From Methanosarcinales archaeon (GTDB taxonomy: Archaea > Halobacteriota > Syntropharchaeia > Alkanophagales > Methanospirareceae): 6,896 nucleotides of DNA. How positions within the stretch are numbered: position 1 is the stretch's first letter; each line of letters opens with the position of its first letter. Shown here piece by piece: positions 1 through 4,413 of this stretch. The notes beneath the pieces were generated by a model. The model searched no databases, was not told the DNA's origin, and worked only from the letters and a program-made list of their open reading frames with translations. Where the stretch lies: contig QMVO01000091.1 in assembly GCA_003661125.1 (NCBI GenBank), positions 1-6,896 on the forward strand, read 5' to 3'. Both the position numbers and the translations under genes were made by a program.

Positions 1-1
1 A

Positions 2-142
2 GAGCTTGAAAGTATTATGGAGGAGAAGCGATATATTCCTGAGGCTAAGAAGCGAGAGTTAATAGAGAGGAGAGTGGAGGATTTAAAGAGAGAGATAGAG
101 GATTTAAAGAGAGGAGAGAGGGGAGAGAGGAGAAAAGAATAA
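2..142 (+). CDS. C-terminal fragment of a charged coiled-coil protein (cut by window edge)
   Basis: The frame beginning at base 2 is open from the edge to a TAA at 140-142 and gives 46 residues. It contains an in-frame ATG at 17, but no SD precedes it, so this is read as the end of a longer gene. Composition is almost wholly Glu, Lys and Arg. A short internal repeat, VEDLKRE then IEDLKRG, has heptad-like spacing and suggests a coiled coil. The tail is a run of Gly-Glu-Arg-rich residues. The strand is extremely purine rich, as in the other genes here. A similar DLKREI stretch ends the basic protein at 3053-3235, but in low-complexity coils this is weak evidence of kinship. Function cannot be assigned. 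Confidence 0.6.
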   Translation, partial: ELESIMEEKRYIPEAKKRELIERRVEDLKREIEDLKRGERGERRKE

Positions 143-185
143 TTTTAAGAAAAAATTTCAATTTTTTAAGAAATTTTCAAAATTT
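143..185. other. A+T-rich intergenic block with dyad symmetry
   Basis: This block is almost entirely A and T. AAAAAATTT at 150-158 faces AATTTTTT at 160-167, and a further AAATTTTC follows. The T runs could end the upstream transcript in archaeal fashion. Next to the palindromes at 238-306 the block could also be an easily melted DNA element. Neither role is proven. Confidence 0.4.
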
Positions 186-215
186 GACTATCCGATTAGA
201 TTGTTCAATGATAAA

Positions 216-228
216 ACAAATATTATAT
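216..228 (+). promoter_or_regulatory. Candidate archaeal BRE/TATA promoter of the structured leader
   Basis: An A-rich run (AAAACAAA) leads into TATTATAT at 221-228, similar to a BRE followed by a TATA box. Normal archaeal spacing would start transcription near 250, inside the first palindrome at 238-258. So either that palindrome is a DNA site rather than an RNA hairpin, or transcription starts elsewhere. Confidence 0.35.
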
Positions 229-237
229 TGCGGTGAG

Positions 238-306
238 TGAGTGATTTTGAATCACTCATAATAAACGGCGTGAGACGTCGTTTAAAAGGGTGATTTTAAA
301 TCACTC
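238..306. repeat. Two near-identical palindromes flanking a third
   Basis: GAGTGATTTTGAATCACTCA (239-258) recurs as GGGTGATTTTAAATCACTCA (288-307) with two differences, 49 bases apart. Each copy is itself a palindrome of 8-9 bp arms. Between them lies a third palindrome, AAACGGCG...CGTCGTTT (263-283). The spacing and self-complementarity suit either dimeric protein-binding sites (operator or origin iterons) or twin RNA hairpins. Confidence 0.7.
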
Positions 307-508
307 ATGAGCGAGGGTCGGGAGTGTGGACGTGGTGGTCCCCCGATTCTTAAGGGTATGTATAATACCCCTATCCCGATAGCATAATCGGGATAAGAAG
401 CATGAGAGCGGGCGGCGTATAAGGTGGATATACCCCCCGTGCCCCAAAGGGTATATCACGGGTTATTTACTGATGAGTTACTGCTGACTACTGCGGAGAG
501 GCTTACAA

Positions 509-546
509 CCTTTAAGTGGTGTCTGGGCGGCACTTAAAGGAGGTGA
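509..546 (+). promoter_or_regulatory. SD-occluding hairpin before the coiled-coil gene
   Basis: CCTTTAAGTG (509-518) is perfectly complementary to CACTTAAAGG (531-540), giving a 10-bp stem with a 12-nt loop. The last two paired bases are the first two G of the SD GGAGGTGA (539-546). When folded, the stem would bury part of the ribosome-binding site of the gene starting at 555. Confidence 0.55.
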
Positions 547-554
547 AAAAGAAG

Positions 555-989
555 ATGGGAGAAGAGGTTTTGAGTATGGGTATGGGAACGAACGGCAGTT
601 TAGTAGATGTTGGGGAGAGACTGGCGAGAGGAGATGAGTTAGAGCGATTTGTAGCGGGGATTATACACCCTCGCTATCAGCTGGCGGGGGAACTGGTCAA
701 GGCAAAGTTTGATCTAAAGGAAAAGGCGGAAGAGGCGGGGAAAAAGGAGCTTAATGAAGTGATTGCAAAGATAAAAGAGAAGAGGGCCCAAATAGAGGAG
801 AACCCCTCGCAGGCACCGAAGCTGGTGAAGGAGATAAGAGAACTGCGAAGTAAGCAGCAGGAGCTATCGAAGCAAGTAAGGGAAGCGATTAAAGAGGAGA
901 GGAAGAGGGAGAAGGAAATCAAGGAAGCTATCAAGGAGAAGGACACGCAGGCACAGATTGCACTGGTGATGTTGGGCTATCAGTTATAA
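555..989 (+). CDS. Coiled-coil protein of unknown function, 144 aa
   Basis: The start at ATG 555 is chosen because GGAGGTGA lies at 539-546 with normal spacing; a GTG at 516 in the same frame would fall inside the leader hairpin. Residues 1-45 are a mixed N-terminal part with hydrophobic stretches (FVAGIIHP at about 32-39). Residues about 50-82 and 90-128 are two long Lys/Glu/Arg-rich helices, probably a coiled-coil hairpin hinged at the ENPSQAP break (82-88). A short hydrophobic tail (IALVMLGYQL) ends the protein. The stop overlaps the next start by one base (TAATG), so the two genes are probably translated as a pair. The long structured leader in front implies translational or transcriptional control. 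No enzymatic motif is visible; a structural or scaffold role is possible but unproven. Confidence 0.85.
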   Translation: MGEEVLSMGMGTNGSLVDVGERLARGDELERFVAGIIHPRYQLAGELVKAKFDLKEKAEEAGKKELNEVIAKIKEKRAQIEENPSQAPKLVKEIRELRSKQQELSKQVREAIKEERKREKEIKEAIKEKDTQAQIALVMLGYQL

Positions 990-1300
990 TGGCATTCGTG
1001 ATAAGGTGCAGGAGGTGCAATAAGCACTTCTTCTGCACCTCTTTAGGTGAGGGATTACAAGAGTTTACAGAGCATTGGATGGATAAGCACTGGCGCTTTG
1101 ATGCAGCGCCAGACACTTATCCATTTGTTTATCAGGGAAAATCACCGATTAAAAGAAAAGCAATTTGGAAAAAGAAGAGAATACAGAAGATCCCAGCGGA
1201 TACAGAGTATGAGATAGCACAGTTAACTGACTCAGAGTGGGCGATGATCGAGGGTGCTATCAATACGCCCGAATTCAATCGGGCGTTATATAATTCTTAA
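989..1300 (+). CDS. Small C2H2 zinc-finger protein, 103 aa
   Basis: The start ATG shares one base with the previous TAA, a typical coupled arrangement. Near the N-terminus Cys7-x2-Cys10 is followed 18 residues later by His29-x4-His34, giving a C2H2 zinc-finger pattern with an extended loop; Cys16 and His13 lie between. The middle (about 55-70) is strongly basic (KSPIKRKAIWKKKRIQK), suiting nucleic-acid contact, and the C-terminal part is ordinary soluble helix. C2H2 fingers are common in archaeal viruses and plasmids, where they bind DNA or RNA. Binding of the neighbouring structured RNAs or of an operator is inference from position only. The last codons overlap a perfect 8-bp inverted repeat and a TATA-like box used by the region downstream. 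Confidence 0.85.
   Translation: MAFVIRCRRCNKHFFCTSLGEGLQEFTEHWMDKHWRFDAAPDTYPFVYQGKSPIKRKAIWKKKRIQKIPADTEYEIAQLTDSEWAMIEGAINTPEFNRALYNS
1265..1286. repeat. Perfect inverted repeat at the 3' end of the zinc-finger gene
   Basis: ACGCCCGA (1265-1272) and TCGGGCGT (1279-1286) form 8 bp around a 6-nt loop. The repeat ends where a TATA-like box begins and lies 15 bases before a T run. It could be an operator for the downstream RNA promoter or part of a terminator for the 555-1300 gene pair. Confidence 0.55.
1286..1294 (+). promoter_or_regulatory. Candidate TATA box for the large RNA
   Basis: TTATATAAT matches an archaeal TATA element. Usual spacing would start transcription near 1313-1318, immediately after the T run and at the point where the G+C-rich structured region begins. 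The upstream bases are G/C rich, so a BRE is not obvious. Confidence 0.45.
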
Positions 1301-1312
1301 TTTTTTATTTTT
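1301..1312 (+). terminator. T-tract terminator after the zinc-finger gene
   Basis: TTTTTTATTTTT begins one base after the stop codon. Oligo-T tracts on the non-template strand terminate archaeal RNA polymerase. The same tract precedes many SD sites later in the window, but here no SD follows. Confidence 0.5.
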
Positions 1313-1932
1313 CAAGCCCAGACATAATGGGGCAGGAAAGTCCGAGCCCCGCCACGAGGAAATTGTAAGCCTCTGAGTGATAAAAGTGAGATAAAAAATC
1401 TACTTCTGGCCCATCCCAGCGAAAGCTCTTTTTAGAGTATAAGCTGGGAACAGGGCGTGATGGGCGGCAACCTGTCCACTTTAGTGGACAGAGGTTTACC
1501 TCCGCCTTTCTGTGAGGGTTAGTCAGGGGGCTGCCTAATAAGTAGCTGATAGACCCGAAGGCTAACCTGAGAAGAGCCGTCCCGTCGGGAGTAGATTTTA
1601 AGAGATGCCTGAGTGGGGCTGATGACCGGCTACGGAATGTCTCCTTTTTTAAGGAGGCACGGAAAGCACACCCTATGGGTGTGTATAACGTGCTGAGGGC
1701 TCACCTGCGGCGAGACTGCGTGATGTCGCAGGGAGTGGTGGGCCTCCAAGCCAATTTGAGCCCCAGCGAAGCTTCCGAATAACGCAGCGGAAGCGATGAT
1801 GTGGTGATCCTTCCGATGAACCGAAAGGGGACGGTAAGGAACAGCGATGATGCCGGTCGGTCCCGCAAAGGCTATACGGGACGGAGGGGCATAAAACCCC
1901 CTCCAAGCCCCTGATTGGAGGTGAGAAAAGAG
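1313..1932 (+). ncRNA. Large structured RNA (about 600 nt), family not recognised
   Basis: This gene-free stretch is visibly richer in G+C than its neighbours and full of complementary arms. Helices I can pair: 1329-1333/1346-1350; 1395-1404/1590-1599 (10 bp, long range); 1409-1415/1459-1465 (7 bp) enclosing 1416-1420/1443-1447 and 1425-1429/1434-1438; 1463-1467/1502-1506 enclosing 1469-1479/1484-1496 (about 16 bp in all, partly competing with the 7-bp helix); 1517-1522/1562-1567 enclosing 1530-1534/1542-1546; 1641-1646/1651-1656; 1657-1661/1689-1693 enclosing 1667-1673/1677-1683; 1698-1705/1737-1744 enclosing 1706-1709/1727-1730; 1771-1777/1788-1794; 1809-1815/1832-1839 enclosing a GAAA tetraloop at 1823-1826; 1860-1865/1877-1882; 1883-1889/1898-1904. 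A TATA-like box lies 20-30 bases before the 5' end, and no T-run terminator separates it from the gene at 1933. It may be a giant leader or an independent ornate RNA. Confidence 0.7.
1883..1925 (+). promoter_or_regulatory. Switch-like alternative hairpins controlling an SD
   Basis: CCTCCAA (1900-1906) pairs perfectly with TTGGAGG (1915-1921), which contains the SD core of the gene at 1933. The same CCCCTCC segment (1898-1904) alternatively pairs with GGAGGGG (1883-1889) around an 8-nt loop. Only one fold can form at a time: the first hides the SD, the second frees it. This is the layout of a riboswitch-type expression platform. No ligand is suggested by the sequence. Confidence 0.6.
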
Positions 1933-2046
1933 ATGCAGATTACTAAGGGATATATAGAATTTTTGAACAAATCATCATTTGATGATTTTGAGAAGGCGGC
2001 TATAGAATATGATTTGGATATTTTATTCCAACTATTAGGGTTGTAA
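1933..2046 (+). CDS. 37-aa small protein downstream of the large RNA
   Basis: ATG 1933 lies behind GGAGGTGAG (1917-1925) with normal spacing and opens 37 codons ending at TAA 2044-2046. The residues are ordinary: a short polar start, then a mildly acidic amphipathic stretch (FEKAAIEYDLDILFQLL), probably one helix. Purine-rich codons match the neighbouring genes, which supports real translation. Its SD is embedded in the alternative hairpins at 1883-1921, so its expression is probably tied to folding of the upstream RNA. Function unknown; it may be a regulatory or leader peptide. Confidence 0.65.
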   Translation: MQITKGYIEFLNKSSFDDFEKAAIEYDLDILFQLLGL

Positions 2047-2058
2047 GTCGCTTTCTCG

Positions 2059-2082
2059 TTTTATTTTTTGGAGGTGAAAAGG
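2059..2082 (+). repeat. T-tract plus SD module (prototype of a recurring unit)
   Basis: TTTTATTTTTT (2059-2069) runs straight into GGAGGTGAAAAGG (2070-2082). Exactly the same 24 bases occur at 2293-2316. Close variants precede the genes at 2671 (T tract 2641-2654), 3053 (3025-3037), 3267 (3246-3251), 4168 (4145-4151), 5308 (5285-5291), 5615 (5599-5604), 6069 (pyrimidine tract 6038-6056) and 6654 (6633-6643, with GGGGGT instead of GGAGGT). The T tract can act as an archaeal terminator or as an unstructured U-rich ribosome-landing leader. Confidence 0.75.
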
Positions 2083-2085
2083 TAA

Positions 2086-2253
2086 ATGCAAACTGAGGAA
2101 TCAAAAAGATTAATGGTGGTGGAGGAGAAGATAAAGGAAGCAATAGAGATTATCAACGAGCAGGGGATAGGGATAGGCATGGGAGTGAGTTACACAAAGG
2201 TGTTTGACCTGTTGACTGCAGCGCACAGCCTGATAAAAGAAGTTATTAGATAG
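2086..2253 (+). CDS. 55-aa helical small protein
   Basis: ATG 2086 follows the T-tract/SD module at 2059-2082 and opens 55 codons to TAG 2251-2253. Residues 10-25 form an amphipathic helix (LMVVEEKIKEAIEIIN), followed by a Gly-rich turn (GIGIGMG, about 28-34) and a second helix (VFDLLTAAHSLIKEVI). A two-helix bundle that dimerises is plausible from this pattern. The spacing to neighbours is 39 bases upstream and 67 downstream, so it is a separate unit rather than overlapped. I recognise no family and no catalytic motif. Confidence 0.75.
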   Translation: MQTEESKRLMVVEEKIKEAIEIINEQGIGIGMGVSYTKVFDLLTAAHSLIKEVIR

Positions 2254-2320
2254 AGAACAATCTTGATCGCTACGAATGATTATTATTTTCCCTTTTATTT
2301 TTTGGAGGTGAAAAGGAAAA

Positions 2321-2605
2321 ATGGAGAAGAGAGTTTTAGGAACGGGCATTCTCAGGGATGATTTCAGTATTATCAATCACATATACAAGATAACAGTACC
2401 GAAAGGCACAGCAGTAGTCTTTCGGTGGAATAATCTCAGAAAGAGACAAGAAATTAAGTTTATTGGAGTGCCAGTAATAATGTTCAGAAGCGGCAGTTTA
2501 GCGAGAGAAAGCCAGCCCGTATGGCTGGTGAAAGCATGGAATAGGTTGCTGAGAATACGCTTCGACAACAAGATACCTTATCCCGTGTCGTTTTTCAATA
2601 ACTAA
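2321..2605 (+). CDS. Basic hypothetical protein, 94 aa
   Basis: The start is fixed by the SD at 2304-2310, whose T-tract/SD module is identical over 24 bases to the one before the previous gene. The protein is rich in Arg/Lys, Val, Ile and Phe with alternating hydrophobic residues (YKITVPKGTAVVFRW at about 22-36 and IKFIGVPVIMF at about 45-55), suggesting a small beta-rich fold. The C-terminal third has aromatic and basic residues (VWLVKAWNRLLRIRF). There is no Cys/His metal site, signal peptide or membrane segment. Function is not recognised; nucleic-acid binding would fit the charge but is only inference. Confidence 0.8.
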   Translation: MEKRVLGTGILRDDFSIINHIYKITVPKGTAVVFRWNNLRKRQEIKFIGVPVIMFRSGSLARESQPVWLVKAWNRLLRIRFDNKIPYPVSFFNN

Positions 2606-2670
2606 CTAAAGAGAGTTTTAACAATAAAAAGCAAAAGTTATTTTTTATTTTTTTGGAGGTGAAAAAGAAA

Positions 2671-3009
2671 ATGAAAATTGTCAATTTAACACCGCATTCG
2701 ATAATTCTATATACAGATGAAGGAAAGAAGATAGAGATACCACCCTCTGGAACTATCGCGAGGGTACATGAGAGTACAGAAATTATCGGAAAAATTCAAG
2801 TGGAAACCGATGGCAATATACCAGTAATACGGAAAACACTCGGGCAAGTCGAGAATTTACCCGAGCCACGGGAAGGGACGATCTATATTGTATCCCTCAT
2901 AGTTGCGCAAGCGCTTGCGGGCACTCGCAGTGATGTTTATGTAATTGGGGAATCCATCAGAGATAAAGAAGGGCGGGTGATAGGTGCAAGATCGCTTGCA
3001 CAATTGTGA
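2671..3009 (+). CDS. NLTPH/PPSG-type conserved phage-associated protein, 112 aa
   Basis: ATG 2671 follows GGAGGTGAAAAAG; the in-frame TTG upstream overlaps the SD and is not the start. Ordered motifs: NLTPH at 5-9, PPSGTIARV at 24-32, LPEP at 63-66, EGTIYIVSLIVAQA at 68-81, R86-x-DV, and a C-terminal GR-x-IGARSL (101-109). From memory this order of motifs (NLTPH, PSG-ARV, G-x-YIVS, R-x-DV, GRIIG) marks a small family common in phages, prophages and actinobacterial elements. I know of no established function. Length is normal for that family. It is probably a single soluble domain of mixed alpha/beta structure. Its presence supports a virus- or plasmid-like origin of the window. The family call is recollection, not a database match. 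Confidence 0.8.
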   Translation: MKIVNLTPHSIILYTDEGKKIEIPPSGTIARVHESTEIIGKIQVETDGNIPVIRKTLGQVENLPEPREGTIYIVSLIVAQALAGTRSDVYVIGESIRDKEGRVIGARSLAQL

Positions 3010-3052
3010 TTTAACCATAAACTATTTTTTATTTTTTGGAGGTGAAAGGAAA

Positions 3053-3235
3053 ATGGCTTCATGGGTAATTGAAAGATCCAGAGAAATGAAAAAAGAACAA
3101 GCGATTGCTTATCTCCAGCGACTCCTACATGAGGAAGAACAGAGAAAGAGAAAGTTAAAAGAGAAGATTAAATGGTTATCAAAAGTTATCAAAGATTTAA
3201 AGAGGGAAATAAAGAGGAGAAAAAAAGAGGAATAA
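3053..3235 (+). CDS. Strongly basic coiled-coil small protein, 60 aa
   Basis: The start is ATG 3053, set by the T-tract/SD module at 3025-3049; a longer in-frame reading from 2984 would overlap the previous gene and ignore the SD. The sequence after residue 10 is one continuous Lys/Arg/Glu-rich helix (for example RKRKLKEKIKWLSKVIKDLK) with a heptad-like Leu/Ile pattern, so a dimeric coiled coil is likely. The net charge is clearly positive, especially at the C-terminus. It could bind nucleic acid or an acidic partner, but no family is recognised. Confidence 0.7.
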   Translation: MASWVIERSREMKKEQAIAYLQRLLHEEEQRKRKLKEKIKWLSKVIKDLKREIKRRKKEE

Positions 3236-3266
3236 CTTTCACACATTTTTTGGAGGTAATAGCGAA

Positions 3267-3527
3267 ATGGAAGAAATAGGAAAAATAAAAAAGGTAGTAG
3301 AAGCAATTAACAATGGAATTCTTGCAAAGCCACGAGTCAATAATACCGAGTATATCAAGTTACAAACAGAAATATTGCGGGAGAAAGGATACGGTGGTAT
3401 TTCGTACACCACACAGGTGGGGAAGGTAGTGTCCGTCCTTGAGGACGGAACGGTAAAAGTCTATAGTCCGCAAGGTCAATTGATGGAAGAGTATCCACAC
3501 TTACTACTGGAGGATGAGGAGCAATGA
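3267..3527 (+). CDS. Hypothetical protein with possible small beta-barrel, 86 aa
   Basis: The start follows TTTTTTGGAGGTAAT at 3246-3260 with normal spacing. Residues 1-40 are mostly helical and basic; residues 44-78 read as strands joined by tight turns (GKVVSVLEDGTVKVYSPQGQ at 52-71), a pattern seen in SH3-like or KOW-like small barrels. The tail is acidic (LLLEDEEQ). The stop overlaps the next start (ATGA), so the following gene is probably translated by the same ribosomes. Function unknown; the barrel idea is inference from residue pattern. Confidence 0.8.
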   Translation: MEEIGKIKKVVEAINNGILAKPRVNNTEYIKLQTEILREKGYGGISYTTQVGKVVSVLEDGTVKVYSPQGQLMEEYPHLLLEDEEQ

Positions 3528-3841
3528 ATGCGGCAACAGCACGGATAATCGTGAGGTGTGATTATGACGGGGATAAAGCTATCGAGTATCTGAAAAAACA
3601 GTGCAAAAGGGTCTTAAACGCCTTAGAAGATGAGGAATCGCTCTATCATATTCACGAAGGTTGGTTCGCTGCTTCAGGCGCAGCGACATTACCAGATCTA
3701 GAGGATGCAATAGAGGCGGTGATGAGCATTTTTTCGAGAAAGAAAGAAGAGTTGCAAGAGGAGTGTGAGCAAGCAATCGAATCTGCCGATAGATTACATG
3801 CGTTATATGCAGCTCTCAAAGCCGCATCATCCGAAGAGTAA
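3524..3841 (+). CDS. Hypothetical helical protein, 105 aa
   Basis: ATG overlaps the preceding TGA by four bases (ATGA), with an in-gene SD-like GGAGGATGAGGAG just upstream. The N-terminus has one strand-like segment (ARIIVRCDY), then helices; a central YHIHEGWFAASGAA segment (about 41-54) is followed by two acidic helices (LEDAIEAVMSIF and KEELQEECEQAIESADRLHALYAALKAA). Three Cys are scattered and do not form a metal-site spacing. It is likely a soluble helical protein working with the product of the overlapping upstream gene. No family is recognised. Confidence 0.8.
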   Translation: MNAATARIIVRCDYDGDKAIEYLKKQCKRVLNALEDEESLYHIHEGWFAASGAATLPDLEDAIEAVMSIFSRKKEELQEECEQAIESADRLHALYAALKAASSEE

Positions 3842-3897
3842 ACGAAGCAAGAGCAGAGAATGGAAACAATGAAAAGTTAGGAGGAGATGTGGAAATA

Positions 3898-4092
3898 ATG
3901 AACAAAGAAGAAATTCTTAGACGATGGAAAGAAGCGATCTTCAATATCCATGCGTGTATACCTTGCATAAAAGTTTTTCTAGAAGTTTCCGAGCAACTGA
4001 CGGAGGAGACAGGGTACAGAATATGCGGTATTATGGACAAACAGGAAAAAATTATCATTAAACTAGAACCCGTAGAGGAAATGATAACATAG
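3898..4092 (+). CDS. Small protein with a CIPC motif, 64 aa
   Basis: I choose ATG 3898 because GGAGGAGAT at 3880-3888 precedes it at a suitable distance; a GTG at 3889 in frame lies inside the SD region. Cys20-Ile-Pro-Cys23 sits after a helix (EEILRRWKEAIFNIHA), and Cys43 occurs later. CxPC resembles thioredoxin-type redox sites, but the protein is too short for a thioredoxin fold, so zinc or disulphide roles are equally possible. The 56-base gap upstream holds only a trivial 6-codon frame. This gene lacks the T tract, so it may be expressed from the upstream transcript. Confidence 0.7.
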   Translation: MNKEEILRRWKEAIFNIHACIPCIKVFLEVSEQLTEETGYRICGIMDKQEKIIIKLEPVEEMIT

Positions 4093-4167
4093 AAAGTACA
4101 ACAACGATGGTGATAAAACTACAGCTATTAATAATTGTTATCTCTTTTTTTGGAGGTGAAAGAAAAA

Positions 4168-4413
4168 ATGAACGAGGAAGAGTTGATAGAGCGGATAGAA
4201 AATCTCAAAGAACACCTGAGTAAGGAGGCAAGTGAGCATACGCACCTACGAGAAATTGCAGAAGATAAGGTTCTAAAGGCGTATCATACGGGGCATATAG
4301 AAGCACGAAGGATTACAGTAGACCGCATCTTGGACATTGTTCTTGAGCATTATCGAAATGAATTAGAAGAGAAAGAAGAGGAGGTGAAAAATGGAACAAG
4401 AAGGGAGCGTTAA
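4168..4413 (+). CDS. Acidic helical small protein, 81 aa
   Basis: The start is set by TTTTTTTGGAGGTGAA at 4145-4160. The sequence is helix throughout: an acidic N-terminal coil (EEELIERIENLKEHLSKEA), a His-bearing middle (EHTHLREIAEDK, then YHTGHIEARR), and an acidic C-terminal helix (HYRNELEEKEEEVK). The last 23 bases overlap the start of the membrane-protein gene, and they also contain its SD (GAGGAGGTGAAAA). Coupled translation suggests the two products act together, but no family is recognised. Confidence 0.8.
   Translation: MNEEELIERIENLKEHLSKEASEHTHLREIAEDKVLKAYHTGHIEARRITVDRILDIVLEHYRNELEEKEEEVKNGTRRER

Larger units (their letters stand above)
230..546 (+). ncRNA. Structured leader or non-coding RNA upstream of the coiled-coil gene
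   Basis: No convincing gene lies here, but inverted repeats follow one another: 238-258 (9 bp, 3-nt loop), 263-283 (8 bp with one G-U, 5-nt loop), 288-306 (8 bp, 3-nt loop), 318-346 (5 bp base), 354-370 (6 bp), 372-395 (9 bp perfect, 6-nt loop), 427-457 (9 bp) competing with 436-462 (6 bp), and 509-540 (10 bp). Seen directly: the dense complementarity, and the last stem running into the SD at 539-546. Inferred: these fold in one transcript and act as a 5' leader for the gene at 555. Alternatives are DNA-level functions (operators, replication origin) for the 5' palindromes. I do not recognise a known RNA family. Confidence 0.5.

Noticed and set aside
470..476. Another CTGATGA in the upstream leader
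   Set aside because: No following stem II with a GAAA partner; chance occurrence of a 7-mer.
677..946. 89-codon minus-strand frame rich in Ser/Leu/Phe
   Set aside because: Mirror image of the Lys/Glu-rich coiled-coil gene on the + strand; the low-complexity product is typical of an antisense shadow. The same applies to other minus-strand frames under + strand genes.
1619..1638. Hammerhead-ribozyme-like CTGATGA followed by a possible stem and GGAA
   Set aside because: With the required G12-A13-A14 placed at 1635-1637, stem II keeps only one base pair, and A15.1 is replaced by T. No matching stem I or III with a cleavage triplet was found.
1675..1782. 35-codon + strand frame within the large RNA, with AAGGAGG at 1651-1657
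   Set aside because: The SD-like bases are part of a hairpin stem (1641-1656) and lie about 18 bases before the ATG, too far away; the ATG itself is in the loop of a 7-bp hairpin. Composition is that of the structured RNA, not of the surrounding genes.
1673..1906. 77-codon minus-strand frame across the large RNA
   Set aside because: No SD on the minus strand; the frame is a by-product of G+C-rich structured sequence with few stop codons.
1313..1932. Group I or group II self-splicing intron
   Set aside because: No group II domain V hairpin or GTGYG 5' boundary, no recognisable P/Q/R/S core in order, no intron-encoded protein, and no interrupted gene around it.
2110..2376. 88-codon minus-strand frame
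   Set aside because: Overlaps two well-supported + strand genes with SD modules and has no SD of its own.
3860..3880. 6-codon frame before the CIPC gene
   Set aside because: Too short and without an SD; no support for translation.
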